This document shows positions 1 to 8,522 of a DNA stretch of 64,000 nucleotides, piece by piece. The stretch lies in the NCBI RefSeq assembly GCF_003259195.1, contig NZ_QJPK01000006.1, positions 1 to 64,000 on the forward strand, written 5' to 3'. The notes under the pieces were generated by a model, which saw only the letters and a list, made by a program, of their open reading frames with translations, was not told the origin of the DNA and did not search any database. The stretch is from Paracoccus sediminilitoris (GTDB lineage Bacteria > Pseudomonadota > Alphaproteobacteria > Rhodobacterales > Rhodobacteraceae). The translations under genes and the position numbers were made by a program. Positions within the stretch are counted from its first letter, which is position 1. Every line of letters begins with the position of its first letter.

Positions 1-1344
1 GCGTGTCTCGCCGCGCCAATGCTTTTCGTCCTGAACCCATCCGGTTCTTTGCGCGACATAGGTCCAGGTTCGGATATAGGCCAGCCGTTTCGAGATGGCG
101 TCGATATCCCCATGCGTCTTGTCGATCCGCTTGATCGAGCGGTCCAGCCAATCCGCCGGGATGGTCCCATCCTGCAGGAAGCCGAAGATTCGCGCCAGAA
201 GCGTCGCATGCTCCATCTGGCTGATGCCGCGGAAATCGGGCACCCGGCAGACGTCCCACAGCAGCCGGACATCCTTGCCGCCGCGCACGCGATCCTTGAT
301 CTCGGGCAGTTCGCGCAGGATCTTCAGCGTGGCGACGTCATCGGCCTCGCGCCCGCGGCCCAGAAGCTCCTGCCCCGATCCGGCTTCCAGGCTTTCGACA
401 AGGCGGTCCATCGTGCCAAATTCCAGCCGCGCGTTCCGCCAGACAAGACGGCTGATCGGGGCGAAGCGGTGGCTTTCCAGCGCCTCGACCAGGCCGGGGT
501 CCAAGGTCTCGGCCTCGCCCGTGACGCCGAAGGTGCCGGATTCGGTGTGACGCCCGGCCCGCCCGGCGATCTGGCCCATCTCGTGCGGGAACAGCTCGCG
601 CACGCGGCGACCGTCGAACTTATGCGTGGCGCTGAAGGCCACATGCTTGATGTCGAGGTTCAGGCCCATGCCGATGGCATCCGTCGCCACAAGGTAATCG
701 ACCTCGCCGCTTTGATACATCGCCACCTGCGCGTTGCGGGTGCGGGGTGACAGCGCACCCATGACGACCGCGCAGCCGCCCTTCTGGCGGCGGATCAGCT
801 CGGCCATGGCATAGACGTCATCGACGCTGAAGCCCACGATGGCGCTGCGGGCGGGCATGCGCGACAGCTTCTTGGACCCCGCCCAGGACAACTGCGACAT
901 GCGGGGGCGCTGGACGAAATGCACGTCGGGGATCAGTGCGGCGATGGCGGGCCGCATGGTGGAACTGCCCAGCAGCAACGTCTCCTTGGTGCCACGCATG
1001 TTCAGCAACCGGTCGGTGAAGACATGACCGCGCCCCGGATCGGCGCAAAGCTGAATCTCGTCGATGGCCACGAAATCGGTGGCGATGTCGGGCATGGCCT
1101 CGGTGGTGGCCACCCAATACTGCACGCGATCGGGGATGATGCGTTCCTCGCCGGTGACCAGCGCCACAACGGATGGACCGCGCGCCTTGACGATGCGGTC
1201 ATAGACCTCGCGCGCCAGAAGGCGCAGCGGCAGCCCGATGACGCCAGTGCGATGGCCCAGCATCCGCGAGATGGCCTCATGCGTCTTGCCGGTGTTCGTG
1301 GGGCCCAGAATGGCGGTGACCCGTCCGCGCGTCATCATGTTCAT
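1..1344 (-). CDS. SUV3-like DExH-box RNA/DNA helicase, 3' end outside window
   Basis: ATP-dependent superfamily 2 helicase; 448 codons are visible and the C-terminus lies beyond the left edge. The N-terminus carries a Walker A motif (GPTNTGKTH, about residues 14-22). Motif II reads DEIQ, the variant typical of SUV3/MgpS-type helicases, and motif VI reads QIAGRAGR. The start is the ATG at 1344, followed closely by two more ATG codons, so the exact first Met is open. It lies 3 nt downstream of the stop of the TPR gene, so the two are probably cotranscribed. SUV3 relatives unwind RNA in the mitochondrial degradosome; the role of the alphaproteobacterial copy is not established. Family assignment is firm, substrate is not. 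Confidence 0.88.
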   Translation of the reverse strand, partial: MNMMTRGRVTAILGPTNTGKTHEAISRMLGHRTGVIGLPLRLLAREVYDRIVKARGPSVVALVTGEERIIPDRVQYWVATTEAMPDIATDFVAIDEIQLCADPGRGHVFTDRLLNMRGTKETLLLGSSTMRPAIAALIPDVHFVQRPRMSQLSWAGSKKLSRMPARSAIVGFSVDDVYAMAELIRRQKGGCAVVMGALSPRTRNAQVAMYQSGEVDYLVATDAIGMGLNLDIKHVAFSATHKFDGRRVRELFPHEMGQIAGRAGRHTESGTFGVTGEAETLDPGLVEALESHRFAPISRLVWRNARLEFGTMDRLVESLEAGSGQELLGRGREADDVATLKILRELPEIKDRVRGGKDVRLLWDVCRVPDFRGISQMEHATLLARIFGFLQDGTIPADWLDRSIKRIDKTHGDIDAISKRLAYIRTWTYVAQRTGWVQDEKHWRGETR

Positions 1345-1347
1345 TGC

Positions 1348-1917
1348 CTAGATATCGGTACCAAGTGCCTTGCGTTCCAGACGTGCCACGCCATCGATCG
1401 CTTCTTGCTGGTGGGGGTGGATCGTCAGGCTTTGACGATATGCGGTCAGGGCACGGTCATCCTCGCCCATTTCCTCCAGCATGCTGCCCAGTTGGGTCAG
1501 CGCCTGGAATTGTCGGGGCTCCAGTTCAAGCGTGCGTGCCAGATCGGCCATGGCGGGTCCGAATTCGCCCGCCGCTGCATAGGCCGCCGCCCGCGCCTGG
1601 AAACCTGCGGCGAAATCGGGCGCATGATCGGTCAGCGCGGTCAGATGCCCGATGGCCGTCGGGATGTCGCCCAGGTCCAGCGCCTCTTCTCCGCGCTTCA
1701 AGAGCAGATCCATCGACGCGGAACCCGACCGCGACCAGTCCCGCAGGATGTCGCTTTCCGCGATCCGCCAGCCCTCGCCCTGGGGTTCGGCCAGGCGGGC
1801 AAAGGCATCGTCCTGGGACAGCGCAGGCAGCGCTGCGGCAACAACGATGAAAATCGTCAGTACCTTCTGTCGCAATGCCGCGACGGCAGTATGGAAAAGC
1901 GGACCGGACGTCTTCAT
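1348..1917 (-). CDS. Secreted tetratricopeptide-repeat protein
   Basis: A 189-residue protein with an N-terminal signal peptide (hydrophobic core about residues 19-33, likely cleavage after LPALS). At least three TPR-like helical repeats cover about residues 65-165 (for example GEFGPAMADLARTLELEP and EMGEDDRALTAYRQSLTIHP). TPR units mediate protein-protein contacts; the periplasmic partner is unknown. I chose the Met at 1917 because the signal peptide begins there; an upstream in-frame Met at 1959 would put 14 non-hydrophobic residues ahead of it. It is divergent from the SCP2 gene (62 nt apart) and runs directly into the helicase gene, although the two products share no obvious function. Confidence 0.82.
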   Translation of the reverse strand: MKTSGPLFHTAVAALRQKVLTIFIVVAAALPALSQDDAFARLAEPQGEGWRIAESDILRDWSRSGSASMDLLLKRGEEALDLGDIPTAIGHLTALTDHAPDFAAGFQARAAAYAAAGEFGPAMADLARTLELEPRQFQALTQLGSMLEEMGEDDRALTAYRQSLTIHPHQQEAIDGVARLERKALGTDI

Positions 1918-1979
1918 ATTGCAAGCTGTAACCCGGCCAGCAGGCGGGGTGCCAGCCAAAGCGCACCATGAGGTACAAA

Positions 1980-2264
1980 ATGAGCGATGTTGTGAACGCA
2001 GCCGTCCGCAAGCTGAGCGAAAAGATCGACAGCTTCGATTCGACCGCCAAATTCGTGATCGAAGATGAAGGCGCGATCATGATCGACGAAAACGGCGTGC
2101 GCGCTGGCGATGAAGAGTCCGAAGTGACCCTGACCGCCAACCGCGACACGTTCGAAGGCATCCTGAACGGCGACATCAACCCCGCCACCGCCTTCATGAC
2201 CGGCAAGCTGAAGGTCGACGGTTCGATGGGCGTCGCCATGCAGCTGGGACAGAAACTGTCCTGA
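1980..2264 (+). CDS. SCP2 sterol-binding-domain protein
   Basis: A 94-residue protein consisting of a single SCP2 domain, a lipid-binding fold that holds hydrophobic ligands such as fatty acyl chains. The diagnostic C-terminal half is present: DTFEGILNGDINPATAFMTG followed by KLKVDGSMGVAMQLGQKL. No signal peptide, so cytosolic. The start is the ATG at 1980, with a GAGG Shine-Dalgarno at 1970-1973; the ATG at 1968 lies too close to that site. It is followed after 6 nt by the alpha/beta-hydrolase gene, probably in the same transcript, which suggests a shared role in lipid handling. The ligand cannot be read from the sequence. Confidence 0.9.
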   Translation: MSDVVNAAVRKLSEKIDSFDSTAKFVIEDEGAIMIDENGVRAGDEESEVTLTANRDTFEGILNGDINPATAFMTGKLKVDGSMGVAMQLGQKLS

Positions 2265-2270
2265 ACACAG

Positions 2271-3215
2271 ATGCAGCAGGCGCCCTTCCATCAGCTTCCC
2301 GACGATCGGCTGGCCCCGGCCAGCGCCTTCTTCGTCACGGCCGATGATGGAAAGCGCCTGCGCCTTGGCCTTTGGGAACCAGAGGTTACCGGGCCGCACG
2401 GCACCGTCCTTCTGTTTCCCGGCCGCACCGAATACATCGAAAAATATGCCCCCGTCGCCCGACGGCTGACGGATCGCGGATATGCGGTCCTGGCCATCGA
2501 CTGGCGCGGTCAGGGCATGTCCGACCGGTTGCAGGATGACCCCCGGCCCGGTCACATCATCGAATTTTCCGACTATCAGCGCGATGTGATCGAGATGGTC
2601 GTGGCAGGTCAGCATATCGGATTGCCTGAACCCTGGCATCTTCTAGCCCACTCCATGGGCGGCTGCATCGGTCTTGCCGCCCTGGAAAACGACCTGCCGG
2701 TTCGAACCGCGGTCTTTTCAGCCCCGATGTGGGGGATCAACCTGCGCCGTTTCCAGCACGGGGCAGCCCTTGGCATCGCCTATCTGGCGGGCCGTCTGGG
2801 GCGCGGCGGGCTGGTCGCGCCCGGAAGCGGCGGTGCCAACGCCACCTATACCCTCGAGGAGAGCTTCAACGCGAACCTTCTGACGGGAAATGTCGATGAA
2901 TGGACCCGCCTGATGCGCGAAGCTGCGGCGTGGCCAGACCTGACCATCGGCGGAGCCAGCTTCGATTGGGTGGGCAAGGCGCTGAACGAATGTTCTCGCC
3001 TGTCACGCATCGCGTCGCCTGACGTGCCGACGCTGGTCGGCCTGGGAACCGAAGAAAAGGTGGTCTCGGCCCGGGCCATCCGCGATCGCGTCGCAAGCTG
3101 GCCCAAGGCCCGCCTGTTAGAGGTCGAGGGCGCCCGGCATGAGATCCTGCTGGAAACACCCGACCGTCGCGATGCCTTCATCGACGCGATGGTGGCCCAT
3201 TTCGAGGCAAGCTGA
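2271..3215 (+). CDS. Alpha/beta hydrolase, lysophospholipase (PldB) type
   Basis: A 314-residue serine hydrolase of the lysophospholipase/monoacylglycerol-lipase group. It carries the N-terminal FPGRTEYIEKY region typical of PldB-like enzymes. The nucleophile elbow AHSMG places the catalytic Ser at about residue 128. A late His (ARHEI, about 289) and an Asp in the DVPTLVGLG region are the probable remaining triad members. No signal peptide. It lies 6 nt after the SCP2-domain gene and probably uses lysophospholipids or acylglycerols, but the substrate is inferred from family resemblance only. The gene converges on corC with 4 nt between the stop codons. Confidence 0.88.
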   Translation: MQQAPFHQLPDDRLAPASAFFVTADDGKRLRLGLWEPEVTGPHGTVLLFPGRTEYIEKYAPVARRLTDRGYAVLAIDWRGQGMSDRLQDDPRPGHIIEFSDYQRDVIEMVVAGQHIGLPEPWHLLAHSMGGCIGLAALENDLPVRTAVFSAPMWGINLRRFQHGAALGIAYLAGRLGRGGLVAPGSGGANATYTLEESFNANLLTGNVDEWTRLMREAAAWPDLTIGGASFDWVGKALNECSRLSRIASPDVPTLVGLGTEEKVVSARAIRDRVASWPKARLLEVEGARHEILLETPDRRDAFIDAMVAHFEAS

Positions 3216-3219
3216 CCGA

Positions 3220-4161
3220 TCAATCTTCTCGTTCAGGCTCCGCTTTGCGCGTCAGCGGGCGTTCGGAAGGCGTGGCAACGCTTGGCATACGCAGCCGGAT
3301 CCGCTTCAGGCGACGCGGATCGGCCTCGACCACTTCGAACTCGGCGCCCGAAGGATGGCTGATCACCTCGCCGCGAAGCGGAACGCGCCCGGCCAACATG
3401 AAGATCAGACCGCCAAGGGTATCGACCTCTTCATCTACCTCCTCGTCCAGCAGATGCAGGCCGGTTTCCTCTTCGATGTCGGACAGGCTGGCGCGGGCCT
3501 GGATGAACCACTGGCCGGGCTTTTCACGCACCCAGAGGCCGCCTTCGACCTCGTCATGTTCGTCCTCGATCTCGCCGATGACCTGCTCGATCAGATCCTC
3601 GATGGTGACCAGACCGTCGACTCCGCCATATTCATCGATGACCAGCGCCATATGCGTGCGCTTCTGCTGCATCTGCTGCAGCAGGACGCCGATGGGCATC
3701 GATGGCGGGACATAAAGAAGCGGCCGCAGCATGGGCCGCAAGGTGAACTTGCCGCCCTCGCCGAACCCGTGCTTCAACGCCAAGTCCTTCAGGTGGATCA
3801 GGCCAAGCGGGCTGTCAAGCGTCCCGCGAAAGACCGGAATGCGGGAAAACCCGTGTTCGCGGAACATTTCGACCAGGTCGGGCAAGGTGATATTGGCCGG
3901 GGCGGCGATGATCTCGACCTTGGGAATGGCGACGTCATCGACGCGCATCCGGCGCAGGTTGACCAATCCGGGTTTGCCCGAATGGCGATCTTCTGACGCT
4001 TCGCCTTCATCATCCTGGGTTTCTGAATTCGTCAATGCGTGAAAGACCCGACCGAAGAAGCCGCGATTTGGACTTTCGCGTTCCTCGTCCACGGCGATGT
4101 CCACCCTTGGGCTCGGGGCTTCATCGGCGGAATAGTCGGGTAATCGGGCTTCCGAATTCAT
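3220..4161 (-). CDS. corC: CorC/HlyC-type hemolysin-family CBS-domain protein
   Basis: A 313-residue soluble protein with two CBS domains (about residues 70-200, including DDVAIPKVEIIAAP and MALVIDEYGGVDGLVTIEDL) and a C-terminal CorC_HlyC domain that ends in RRLKRIRLR. The DUF21 membrane domain of larger relatives is absent. CorC-type proteins are linked to magnesium and cobalt efflux, and CBS domains bind adenine nucleotides. I use the ATG at 4161, which overlaps the ybeY stop by one base (TGATG), a translational-coupling arrangement; a TTG at 4164 is also in frame. The phoH-ybeY-corC order is widely conserved in proteobacteria. Confidence 0.9.
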   Translation of the reverse strand: MNSEARLPDYSADEAPSPRVDIAVDEERESPNRGFFGRVFHALTNSETQDDEGEASEDRHSGKPGLVNLRRMRVDDVAIPKVEIIAAPANITLPDLVEMFREHGFSRIPVFRGTLDSPLGLIHLKDLALKHGFGEGGKFTLRPMLRPLLYVPPSMPIGVLLQQMQQKRTHMALVIDEYGGVDGLVTIEDLIEQVIGEIEDEHDEVEGGLWVREKPGQWFIQARASLSDIEEETGLHLLDEEVDEEVDTLGGLIFMLAGRVPLRGEVISHPSGAEFEVVEADPRRLKRIRLRMPSVATPSERPLTRKAEPERED

Positions 4162-4655
4162 CAATCTGTCTCCCGGTAGGGGTCTGCTATGTTCAGGGTC
4201 GCAAGGATTGCGCGCTCGGATGCTTCCATCAATTCGGCATCCGGGTCGTTCAGGTGATCATACCCCATCAGATGCAAAGTTGCATGCACCAGCAGATGAG
4301 TCACGTGATCGTCGAAGGATTTGGCCTGCGCCCGCGCTTCGGCCATGCAGGTTTCATAGGCGATTGCGATGTCGCCCAACTCGTCATTCTGCGGCAGATC
4401 TGGGCGTTCGCCCGGCGCATGCGGCTCGTGCTCCTCGGCGGGCCAGGATAAGACGTTGGTGGCCTTGGGCTTGCCGCGAAAATCGGCGTTCAATGCCGCG
4501 ATCCGGGCGTCATCGCAGCCCATGACCACAACCTCACCGCCGGTTTCCAGCCATGTCAGGGTGGCGGTGACGGCACGGGCCGCCAATCCCTCCAGATCCG
4601 CGGCCTGCCATCGGCCATCCTCCAGGACGCAGTCGACCGTTATGTCCTCAGCCAT
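4161..4655 (-). CDS. ybeY: Endoribonuclease YbeY, rRNA maturation factor
   Basis: A 164-residue single-strand endoribonuclease acting in 16S rRNA 3' maturation and ribosome quality control. The zinc site H-x3-H-x5-H is intact (HATLHLMGYDH; His124, His128, His134), preceded by the conserved FRGKPKATNVLSWP and GDIAIAYE segments. The chosen start at 4655 (MAEDITVDC) overlaps the end of phoH by 8 bp. A longer in-frame extension upstream lies entirely inside phoH and has no YbeY similarity. The neighbours phoH and corC are the usual partners. Confidence 0.95.
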   Translation of the reverse strand: MAEDITVDCVLEDGRWQAADLEGLAARAVTATLTWLETGGEVVVMGCDDARIAALNADFRGKPKATNVLSWPAEEHEPHAPGERPDLPQNDELGDIAIAYETCMAEARAQAKSFDDHVTHLLVHATLHLMGYDHLNDPDAELMEASERAILATLNIADPYRETD

Positions 4656-5724
4656 CGCTTCGCATTGCACGGCGCGGAACATATTGACCGCGCGCTTCCT
4701 CTGTCTGGCCGCGGGCCACTGCCGCGATTTCCTCGGCGTCATACGCCTTGATGATGCGCGCGACAAGCGGATGGCGCACGACGTCATCTGCGGTGAAATA
4801 GCTGAAGCTGATACCCTTGACATCCTTCAGGACCTTTTCGGCATCGATCAGCCCCGACTGCATCCCGCGCGGCAGGTCGATCTGGGTCCGGTCGCCGGTG
4901 ATGACCATCCGCGAACCTTCGCCAAGACGGGTCAGGAACATCTTCATCTGCATGCTGCTGGCGTTCTGCGCCTCGTCCAGTACCACGAAGGCACGCGACA
5001 AGGTGCGCCCACGCATGAAGGCCAAGGGCGCGATCTCGATGCGCTTTTCTTCCATCAGCTTCTGCATCTGCTTGCCGGGAAGAAAGTCGTTCAGCGCATC
5101 ATAGAGCGGCTGCATATAGGGATCGACCTTCTCCTTCATGTCGCCGGGAAGAAAGCCCAGTCTTTCGCCGGCCTCGACCGCGGGACGCGACAGGATGATC
5201 TTGTCGACCTCACCCTGGATCAGCATGGTGACGCCCACTGCGACGGCCAGATAGGTCTTGCCCGTGCCCGCAGGTCCGATGCCGAATGCCAGCTCGTTCT
5301 GGAACAGCGCCCGGACATAGGCCTTCTGCGCATCGGTGCGCGGCTCGACCGATTTCTTGCGGGTGCGCAATTCGAAATTGCCCTGTGCGAACATTTCAAG
5401 CTGTTCGTCGCGGGTTACCTCGCCTGCGGGTTCGATGCCCATGCGCAGCGCGGCCTCGACCTCGGCGGGGGTGACGGGGCGGTGCTGTTCAAGACGCGCG
5501 TAAAGACCGTTCAGCAGCTGCGCAGCCTCGGACTGCGCCTCGGGGCCGCCGACGATGGCGATCTGATTGCCGCGGCGCAGGATATGCACGCCCAAGGCTT
5601 CTTCGATCCGGGCCAGATGCGTGTCGTTGGCGCCGCACAGATCGATCAGCAGACGGTTGTCAGGAAACTCCAGCAGGGTTTCTGCAGAAGGGGTGGTGAC
5701 GGGGGGCGTTGGGGAAAGACCCAA
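4648..5724 (-). CDS. phoH: PhoH family RNase/ATPase, probable TTG start
   Basis: A 358-residue P-loop ATPase of the PhoH family, related to the helicase-like N-terminal half of PhoH2 and linked to RNA metabolism. The KH-like N-terminal segment is followed by Walker A (GPAGTGKTY) and Walker B (VVLDEAQN). I chose the TTG at 5724 because a CAGGAG Shine-Dalgarno (5731-5736) sits 6 nt upstream. The in-frame ATGs at 5811 and 5799 lack a comparable site and would add about 25-30 residues (SACANPRGLPP) that do not look like PhoH. It heads the phoH-ybeY-corC operon. The miaB gene that often precedes phoH is not here; mlaF lies upstream instead. Confidence 0.92.
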   Translation of the reverse strand: MGLSPTPPVTTPSAETLLEFPDNRLLIDLCGANDTHLARIEEALGVHILRRGNQIAIVGGPEAQSEAAQLLNGLYARLEQHRPVTPAEVEAALRMGIEPAGEVTRDEQLEMFAQGNFELRTRKKSVEPRTDAQKAYVRALFQNELAFGIGPAGTGKTYLAVAVGVTMLIQGEVDKIILSRPAVEAGERLGFLPGDMKEKVDPYMQPLYDALNDFLPGKQMQKLMEEKRIEIAPLAFMRGRTLSRAFVVLDEAQNASSMQMKMFLTRLGEGSRMVITGDRTQIDLPRGMQSGLIDAEKVLKDVKGISFSYFTADDVVRHPLVARIIKAYDAEEIAAVARGQTEEARGQYVPRRAMRSDG

Positions 5725-5830
5725 ATGTTTCTCCTGCTCAGGCGTCTGTTGTAATGGTGGCAAGCCACGGGGATTCGCACAAGCCGATCTTGAAGGCATC
5801 AGCGGCAGCAATGCCGCCGTTTACGGCAAA

Positions 5831-5854
5831 ACTTTTGCAATCGCACAAAAGTTG
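5831..5854. repeat. Inverted repeat between mlaF and phoH
   Basis: A perfect 8-bp inverted repeat, AACTTTTG at 5831-5838 and CAAAAGTT at 5847-5854, separated by 8 nt. It lies about 107 bp upstream of the phoH TTG start and just past the mlaF stop. The stem is A/T-rich and no U-tract follows on the minus strand, so it reads more like a protein-binding site than a terminator. Function unknown. Confidence 0.5.
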
Positions 5855-5877
5855 CATCCGATATTGGCATTGCGGGT

Positions 5878-6582
5878 CTATTTCGCCACCCCGACGCCCA
5901 AAAAATCGGCCAACTCCGGCGCGTCCGACATTCCGGCGACCGGTCCGTCGTGAACGATCCGACCGCACTGCAGCAACGCCACCCGGTCACCGATGGCGCA
6001 GACCGAATCCATGTCATGGGTGATGGTGATCGCCGTGGCGCCGGTCTGCGTGACGATGTCGCGGATCAACGCATTGATCGCGCGCGCCCGGATCGGGTCC
6101 AGCCCGGTCGTCGGTTCGTCAAAGAAGATTACTGACGGATCGTCGGCGATGGCGCGGGCAAGCCCGACCCGCTTGGCCATGCCGCCCGACAACTCGGCCG
6201 GCATCAGGTCGGCGGTTTCGGCACCCAGCCCCACGCGGGCCAGCTTGTCCAAGGCGATGGCGCGGGCCTTGCCATCAGACATCCGCTGGCGCAGCCGGAA
6301 CGCGACGTTCTGCCAGACAGACATGCTGTCAAACAGCGCGGCCCCCTGAAACAGCATCCCGAAACCGGCCATGAAGGCCGCACGGTCCAGCGGCCTGCCG
6401 TGCCAGGTGATCCTGCCCCGGTCAGGCTGCACCAGGCCCAGGATGCATTTCAGCAGCACCGATTTGCCGGTGCCGGACTGCCCGATGACGCAAAGGCTCT
6501 CGCCCTGCCCCACCTGCAGGTTTACGCCAGCAAGCACCTGCTTTTCGCCAAAGGATTTGTGCAGATCCTGCAGCGCGATCAT
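5878..6582 (-). CDS. mlaF: ABC transporter ATP-binding protein, MlaF type
   Basis: A 234-residue ATPase of the MCE/Mla lipid-transport family. Walker A is GQSGTGKS, the ABC signature is LSGGMAKR (the Mla-type GGM variant) and Walker B is VIFFDEPTTGLD. The ATG at 6582 overlaps the permease stop by 4 bp (ATGA). Together with MlaE it would form the inner-membrane core that moves phospholipids between the inner and outer membranes. The MCE-domain partner MlaD and the periplasmic MlaC are not in this window. Phospholipid transport is inferred from the family. Confidence 0.88.
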   Translation of the reverse strand: MIALQDLHKSFGEKQVLAGVNLQVGQGESLCVIGQSGTGKSVLLKCILGLVQPDRGRITWHGRPLDRAAFMAGFGMLFQGAALFDSMSVWQNVAFRLRQRMSDGKARAIALDKLARVGLGAETADLMPAELSGGMAKRVGLARAIADDPSVIFFDEPTTGLDPIRARAINALIRDIVTQTGATAITITHDMDSVCAIGDRVALLQCGRIVHDGPVAGMSDAPELADFLGVGVAK

Positions 6583-7343
6583 TGGAAGAACAGCCCGGTC
6601 AGGACGAAATTCGCCGCCAGGATGCCCACCGCCGCGCCGACGACGGCCTGGGTGGTGGCACGACCAACGCCCGCGGCACCGCGCGACGACCGCATCCCGA
6701 ACCAGCAGCCCGACAGCGCCACGATCAGCCCGAACACCGCGCCCTTGATCAGCCCCGAGGCGACATCCCAGAATTCCAGATAGGCCCAGCTGTTCGCGAT
6801 ATAGGTCGTCGAATTGAACCCAAGCGATCCGGTCCCCACCAGCCAGCCGCCCATGATGCCGATGATGTCGCCAACCGCGACCAGAACCGGCAACGACAGG
6901 ATCGCGGCCCACAGGCGCGGCGTCACCAGCCATCGGATCGGGTCGGTGGAGAGGGTCACCAACGCGTCGATCTGTTCGGTGACGCGCATGGTGCCGATCT
7001 CGGCGGCGATGCTGCTGGCGACGCGGGCGGCGACCATCAGGCCCCCCAGAACGGGACCCAGTTCGCGCACCATGCCGATGGCGACGATCGCCGGGACCAC
7101 GTCGCCCGCCTGGAACCGTTCACCCCCGGAATGGATCTGCAGCGCCAGCGCGGCGCCGGTGAACAGCGCGGTCAGCCCCACCACGGGCAGCGACAGCCAG
7201 CCGATCTGGATCAGCTGCAGGCCAAGGGCGCGACCGGGCAAAGGGCGCAGGCCGCCCAGCCCTCGTCCCGCAAAGATCGTCACCGCACCGATGCCGCGCG
7301 TCAGCCGCAGCGCTGCGCGTCCGACCGTCCGGATGGGGGTCAC
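6579..7343 (-). CDS. mlaE: ABC transporter permease, MlaE type
   Basis: A 254-residue integral membrane protein with the MlaE/YrbE domain: hydrophobic helices near residues 50-70, 80-110, 145-170, 195-215 and 225-250, and the diagnostic region VAARVASSIAAEIGTMRVTEQIDAL. It starts with GTG at 7343, overlapping the alr stop by 4 bp (GTGA), and overlaps mlaF by 4 bp at its end. Alr, MlaE and MlaF are therefore probably translated in one coupled series, linking a cell-wall precursor enzyme with an envelope-lipid transporter. Confidence 0.9.
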   Translation of the reverse strand: MTPIRTVGRAALRLTRGIGAVTIFAGRGLGGLRPLPGRALGLQLIQIGWLSLPVVGLTALFTGAALALQIHSGGERFQAGDVVPAIVAIGMVRELGPVLGGLMVAARVASSIAAEIGTMRVTEQIDALVTLSTDPIRWLVTPRLWAAILSLPVLVAVGDIIGIMGGWLVGTGSLGFNSTTYIANSWAYLEFWDVASGLIKGAVFGLIVALSGCWFGMRSSRGAAGVGRATTQAVVGAAVGILAANFVLTGLFFQ

Positions 7344-8356
7344 GAATAGGTCCGCTGATAACGCTGGCGAAGGGCTGTCAGGATCTCGTACCCGATTGTG
7401 CCGGCCAGATCGGCCAGGCGGTCGATGGGTTGATGCGCGCAGATCAAATCCAGCGTCGGCGGCACCGTCCCCAACCCCGTCACATCCACCGTGATCAGGT
7501 CCATGGAAACCCGCCCCACGATCGGGCAGGCGACGTCACCGGCATACAGTTGCGCGCCAGTGCCGGACAGCGCCCGCAGGATGCCGTCGGCATAGCCCGC
7601 GTCGACAGTGGCGATCCGGCTGTCGCGTTCCGCGTGCCAAGTGGCGCCATAGCCGACCATCTCGCCTGCCTTGACATCGCGGGTCTGGATAACCCGCAGG
7701 GACAGGGTCGCCACCGGCCGCGCATCGGCATAGGGAAGGCCGCCATACATGCCGATCCCCGCCCGGACCATGTCGAAATGATACTCCGGCCCCAACAGAA
7801 TGCCGCCCGTCGCAGCAAGTGATCGCGGCACCTTGCAGCCTTCGGTCATCTTGCGAAAGGCTGCCAGCTGGGCGGCATTGGCCGGGTGGTCGGGTTCATC
7901 CGCACAAGCCAAATGCGACATGATGAAGGCGGGACCGGCGGCCAAGGCCTCGGCACGAATGGCGGCCCATTCGGACGCCTCCATGCCAAGGCGATTCATG
8001 CCGGTATCCAGCTGGATCGCAAAAGGCTTGCCCGGACGCATGGCGCGGTCGCGGAAGAATTGCTCGGGGCTGTTCACGACCGGAACCAGGCCGGTCAAGT
8101 CCTCTCCCTCCATATGCCCCGACAACACGTTGATCGTGGCATCGGCGGGGATCAGGGGGCGGATGGTACGGCCCTCGGAGGCCAATGCGACGAAAAAATC
8201 CCTCGCGCCTGCCTGATAGAGGGCGGGTACGATCCGTGCTGCACCCAACCCATAGGCGTCGGCCTTGACAACCGCTGCGGCCCGCGCACCGGGGGCTTTG
8301 GCCGCCAGCGCCTGGTAATTGGCCGTGATGGCCGAAATGTCGATCTGCAATCCCAT
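7340..8356 (-). CDS. alr: Alanine racemase
   Basis: A 338-residue PLP-dependent enzyme that converts L-alanine to D-alanine for peptidoglycan. The PLP-binding Lys is in [11 protein letters not shown] (Lys31). The catalytic-Tyr region MVGYGATW and the C-terminal [14 protein letters not shown] motif are present. The start at 8356 ([10 protein letters not shown]) matches where the family usually begins; an in-frame ATG at 8419 would add 21 non-conserved residues and reach into the TTTGCAAA-type repeats. The gene is divergent from pccB across 166 bp and coupled to mlaE. Confidence 0.93.
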   Translation of the reverse strand: MGLQIDISAITANYQALAAKAPGARAAAVVKADAYGLGAARIVPALYQAGARDFFVALASEGRTIRPLIPADATINVLSGHMEGEDLTGLVPVVNSPEQFFRDRAMRPGKPFAIQLDTGMNRLGMEASEWAAIRAEALAAGPAFIMSHLACADEPDHPANAAQLAAFRKMTEGCKVPRSLAATGGILLGPEYHFDMVRAGIGMYGGLPYADARPVATLSLRVIQTRDVKAGEMVGYGATWHAERDSRIATVDAGYADGILRALSGTGAQLYAGDVACPIVGRVSMDLITVDVTGLGTVPPTLDLICAHQPIDRLADLAGTIGYEILTALRQRYQRTYS

Positions 8357-8403
8357 GTCGCTGGATTGCCCCCGCACCGCCCCCGCGTCAAGACCCGCGC
8401 GGC

Positions 8404-8452
8404 ATTCGCAAATTTGCAATTTGCATTGGTCATTTTGTATGTGCTTTGCAAA
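8404..8452. promoter_or_regulatory. Cluster of TTTGCAAA-like sites upstream of pccB, candidate PccR operator
   Basis: A perfect TTTGCAAA is at 8445-8452, with near-copies TTCGCAAA (8405-8412), TTTGCAAT (8413-8420) and TTTGCATT (8420-8427). The short-chain acyl-CoA regulator PccR (RamB/ScfR family) of Rhodobacter sphaeroides is known to act through paired TTTGCAAA sequences 4 nt apart in front of pccB. Position and sequence fit that regulator, but the spacing here is not the textbook N4. No regulator gene of this family is in the window. Confidence 0.5.
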
Positions 8453-8522
8453 TGTTCCCGAATTTTCTTTGCTGCACCTGCATCACCCGCTAGCGTGTCC
8501 GGATGACATCAAGGGGGCTTTC

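Noticed and set aside
8357..8419. Upstream ATG that would lengthen alanine racemase by 21 residues
   Set aside because: Added residues ([13 protein letters not shown]...) are not part of the racemase fold and fall within the TTTGCAAA-like repeats.
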